NCBI GenBank assembly: GCA_963922705.1 | Contig: CAWUJS010000103.1 | Coordinates: forward strand, 1 to 5,638 | Direction: 5' to 3' | Source: TMED27 sp963922705 | GTDB lineage: Bacteria; Pseudomonadota; Alphaproteobacteria; Micavibrionales; Micavibrionaceae | DNA: 5,638 nucleotides | In this document: in pieces, positions 4,101-5,638 of the stretch | Layout of the letters: each line of letters opens with the position of its first letter | How positions within the stretch are numbered: the first letter of the stretch is position 1 | Notes under the pieces: generated by a model | Told to the model about the DNA's origin: nothing | The model's input: only the letters and a program-made list of their open reading frames with translations | The model's database searches: none | Made by a program: the position numbers and the translations under genes

Positions 4101-4859
4101 ATGAAAAAAGAAGACCTCAAAAAAGACTTTATCAAAGTGCTGGAAAGCATAGACAGATCAAAACACCGTCAGGACAATTTCAGAAACTTTTGTGAAATGG
4201 CGTATTGCGCGATTGCCAAAAGAACGCAAACAGATATGGACAAGGCGGACGCACTGGAAGAGCGTTATATGGAGATTGTCGGCACATATCGGGATAAGGA
4301 CGATGTGCGGAAGATGCCCGAACTTTTGACCCTAACGACATACGGCGTGAATGAGGGGCGGTGTGATTTTCTGGGAGAAATAGCAGCCGATATAAGCGCA
4401 CTTGATACCAAAAACGGGCAGTTTTTTACGCCGTATGATGTCGCTAAACTCATGGCAAAAATGCAAATGCCTGATATTTCAAAGCTGATAGAGGATAAGG
4501 GGTTTTTCTCATTAAGTGACCCAGCAGCAGGGGCAGGATGTATGCTTTTGGTGGCTGCCGATTGTGTAGAGGAAGCGGGATATAATCCAATGGATTGTAT
4601 GAGCGTTCATGCTACAGAATTAAACCGCACGACCTATCATATGCTTTACATTCAACTGTCATTACGCGGTATAGCGGCGCAGGTCATACATGGTAATTCT
4701 TTATCGCTTGAAACATACACAGGGGCTTATACGCCAGCCGCAATTCACTTTTTCGGGAAGCATGGGCGGCTTTTTGATCCGCCATCAAAAGACCCAGAAA
4801 AGAAGCCTATTACCATCACACCAATCATTAACGCCGAACAGCTTTCTTTATTCGGATAG
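4101..4859 (+). CDS. N6-adenine DNA methyltransferase-like protein (HsdM/N6_Mtase type), no clear motif IV
   Basis: The 252-residue protein has features of gamma-class adenine methyltransferases. NGQFFTPYDVAKLM (105-118) is the usual entry to the catalytic domain. DPAAGAG (140-146) is the S-adenosylmethionine-binding motif I. The acidic residue E173 in ATELNRTTYHMLYIQLSLRG is motif II-like, and HGNSL (197-201) follows. The catalytic NPP[FY] expected soon after that is not seen. The nearest match is DPPS at 226-229 after TPAAIHFFGKHGRLF. A helical domain of about 100 residues precedes the core. The protein ends QLSLFG, matching the sliding-clamp motif. It may be a small solitary methylase, perhaps for protection after transfer, or an inactive relative. 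Start 4101 is set by GGGGGGA (4087-4093). The longer frame from 3984 overlaps the previous gene. Confidence 0.8.
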   Translation: MKKEDLKKDFIKVLESIDRSKHRQDNFRNFCEMAYCAIAKRTQTDMDKADALEERYMEIVGTYRDKDDVRKMPELLTLTTYGVNEGRCDFLGEIAADISALDTKNGQFFTPYDVAKLMAKMQMPDISKLIEDKGFFSLSDPAAGAGCMLLVAADCVEEAGYNPMDCMSVHATELNRTTYHMLYIQLSLRGIAAQVIHGNSLSLETYTGAYTPAAIHFFGKHGRLFDPPSKDPEKKPITITPIINAEQLSLFG

Positions 4860-4867
4860 AAGAAATC

Positions 4868-5050
4868 ATGTCAGATATTTTATGCGCTAATATTCAAAAA
4901 CTCTACCATATCATTTTAACGGAAGGGGGAACAATGGACGATGCAAAAGAAGCATCTGAAAAGATTAAACAACCGTCAAAAGGCTATTACCCCATCACAA
5001 ATATTTATAAATTTATCGAAAAGAAGAGGGCAGAAAAATGCAAACAATAA
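4868..5050 (+). CDS. Very small hypothetical protein (60 residues, or 38 from ATG 4934)
   Basis: The frame runs from ATG 4868 to TAA at 5048-5050. Two starts are possible. ATG 4868 has only a weak GATAGAAGAAA in front. ATG 4934 has a much better site (GGAAGGGGGA, 4921-4930) at a good distance and would give a 38-residue protein beginning MDDAKEASEKIKQPSKGYY. The first 22 residues of the long form (CANIQKLYHIILTEGG) look like an ordinary helix, so the long form cannot be excluded. The product is lysine-rich and ends KKRAEKCKQ. No family is recognised. The stop overlaps the start of the next gene by 13 bases, suggesting coupled translation in the methylase operon. Confidence 0.5.
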   Translation: MSDILCANIQKLYHIILTEGGTMDDAKEASEKIKQPSKGYYPITNIYKFIEKKRAEKCKQ

Positions 5051-5325
5051 TCTGGGACGGTATTAAAATAGAGCTAAAATATATTGGAAATTATTCTCCA
5101 GATTTTGAAAAAATACACGGTGAAAAATTATCACATATTGAGGTGAAAGCCGATGAAGAATTGCCATTTACCGAAACAGGATATAAATCAATATTCATTC
5201 ATCATAGAAATCTAATTCGGTGGGGTGGGGTTGAAAAATATATTACAGATGAATTAGATCATGCGGCAAAAAGTGACGCATGGAAATTCAAAAAAGAGAG
5301 CAAGCAGCAGCTTTGTTTGTTCTAA
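5038..5325 (+). CDS. Hypothetical protein with TETGYKSIF block, 95 residues, ends QLCLF
   Basis: The start at ATG 5038 lies inside the previous gene, with an AGAGGGC-type site before it. The product starts MQTIIWDGIKIELKYIGNYS, followed by LSHIEVKADEELPFTETGYKS (broken here after residue 51), HHRNLIRWGGVEKYITDELD and a basic tail. The order WxGIxIEIxY, HIEV, LPxTETGYxSxF, GGxxxY, LDxAA matches, from memory, an uncharacterised protein family frequent on alphaproteobacterial plasmids, so the gene is probably real. No enzyme motif is evident. Its last five residues, QLCLF, resemble the sliding-clamp motif seen also in the methylase-like protein. It is the last gene of the forward group and is followed by a stem-loop terminator. 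Confidence 0.72.
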   Translation: MQTIIWDGIKIELKYIGNYSPDFEKIHGEKLSHIEVKADEELPFTETGYKSIFIHHRNLIRWGGVEKYITDELDHAAKSDAWKFKKESKQQLCLF

Positions 5326-5346
5326 AAAGATCATAAATATTAAACT

Positions 5347-5376
5347 AAAAGCGGCCTATATAAGCCGCTTTTTTAT
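5347..5376. terminator. Rho-independent terminator between convergent genes, probably bidirectional
   Basis: AAAAGCGGC (5347-5355) and GCCGCTTTT (5364-5372) form a 9-bp stem around CTATATAA. On the + strand the stem is followed by a T run with TTATT. On the - strand the A tract (5347-5350) becomes a short T run. It sits 21 bases after the forward stop at 5325 and 11 bases before the end of the reverse gene at 5388, so it can serve both. Confidence 0.85.
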
Positions 5377-5387
5377 TACCACATTTG

Positions 5388-5606
5388 TTACGCGGCTTTT
5401 TGCTTTTTATGATATTTAGAGAATATATCTTGAAACTCTTTTTTCAATTCCGCGTCTGATATATCCAAATCAAGAAGGCCACAATTATCTGCAATCGTGG
5501 CAATATTCATTTTCAATTCATCGCGCAGTTTTTTAATTTCTGCATTTGCTTTTTCGGCATCTTTAATCTTTTTCTGAAGCTTTGTCTTGATTGCTTTTGT
5601 ACTCAT
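5388..5606 (-). CDS. traC: TraC-like conjugal transfer protein, 72 residues
   Basis: The reverse-strand product begins MSTKAIKTKLQKKIKDAEKA, with a charged coiled-coil-like helix over about residues 5-35. The C-terminal block NCGLLDLDISDAELKKEF then ends with a short basic tail. This arrangement, a Lys/Glu-rich helix followed by (A)GLxDxDISxAxLxKEF, resembles TraC of the Ti-plasmid DNA-processing region and its relatives in alphaproteobacteria. It is shorter than typical TraC (about 100 residues), with the shortfall mainly in the helix. TraC is an accessory protein of the oriT complex. Start: AAGGGG (5614-5619) lies 7 bases ahead of the ATG at 5606. In known systems traC is divergent from the relaxase gene with oriT between them, so oriT may lie just beyond the right edge. 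Confidence 0.65.
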   Translation of the reverse strand: MSTKAIKTKLQKKIKDAEKANAEIKKLRDELKMNIATIADNCGLLDLDISDAELKKEFQDIFSKYHKKQKAA

Positions 5607-5638
5607 GTCTTTACCCCTTATCTTGATATTGAAAGCCA

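Noticed and set aside
1..5638. CRISPR array, tRNA, rRNA or insertion sequence
   Set aside because: I saw no regularly spaced direct repeats, no tRNA-like cloverleaf or 3' CCA context, no rRNA signature and no transposase-like protein.

Overview
The window reads as a piece of a mobile element (conjugative plasmid or integrative element) from an alphaproteobacterium. The evidence is gene content: a DUF6876 protein, a DUF3991/Toprim protein, a 59-residue protein ending DAQAVLRWLGY, a protein with a TETGYKSIF block, and a divergent TraC-like protein of the Ti-plasmid/Sphingomonad type. From memory, all of these families recur on alphaproteobacterial transfer elements. Genus cannot be told. Base composition looks moderate, and the right end (after about 4860) looks richer in A+T than the left. 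No replication initiator, relaxase, integrase or insertion sequence is visible.

Layout. 1-1825 (+): a tightly packed cassette of the DUF6876 C-terminal part, a 44-residue single-pass membrane protein, the DUF3991/Toprim primase-like protein, the 59-residue protein and an 81-residue unknown. Gaps are 3 to 37 bases. 1828-3058 (+): a separately promoted operon, higB toxin, higA antitoxin and an Mrr-like nuclease overlapping higA by 4 bases. A perfect palindrome lies between the -35 and -10 boxes. 3141-3320 (+): a 59-residue unknown with a strong ribosome binding site. 3321-3706: an approximately 386-base gap without a convincing gene but full of inverted repeats. It holds six short hairpins and one imperfect stem-loop of about 112 bases, with a TATAAT box in front and an 8-bp inverted repeat enclosing all of it. 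3707-5325 (+): a protein with a Cys/His-rich tail, a DNA adenine methylase-like protein, a very short protein and the TETGYKSIF protein. A terminator-like stem-loop at 5347-5376 separates these from the convergent traC-like gene (5388-5606, -).

How the parts may work together. The Toprim protein, methylase-like protein, Mrr-like nuclease and TraC-like protein fit establishment, protection and transfer of incoming DNA, and higBA would add post-segregational stability. Three proteins of different families end in a sequence resembling the sliding-clamp (DnaN) binding motif QL[SD]LF: QHDLF, QLSLF and QLCLF. This suggests that several accessory products are brought to replicating DNA. The two most unusual things here are that shared tail motif and the hairpin array at 3402-3682, which may be an undescribed structured RNA, leader or non-coding mobile repeat.
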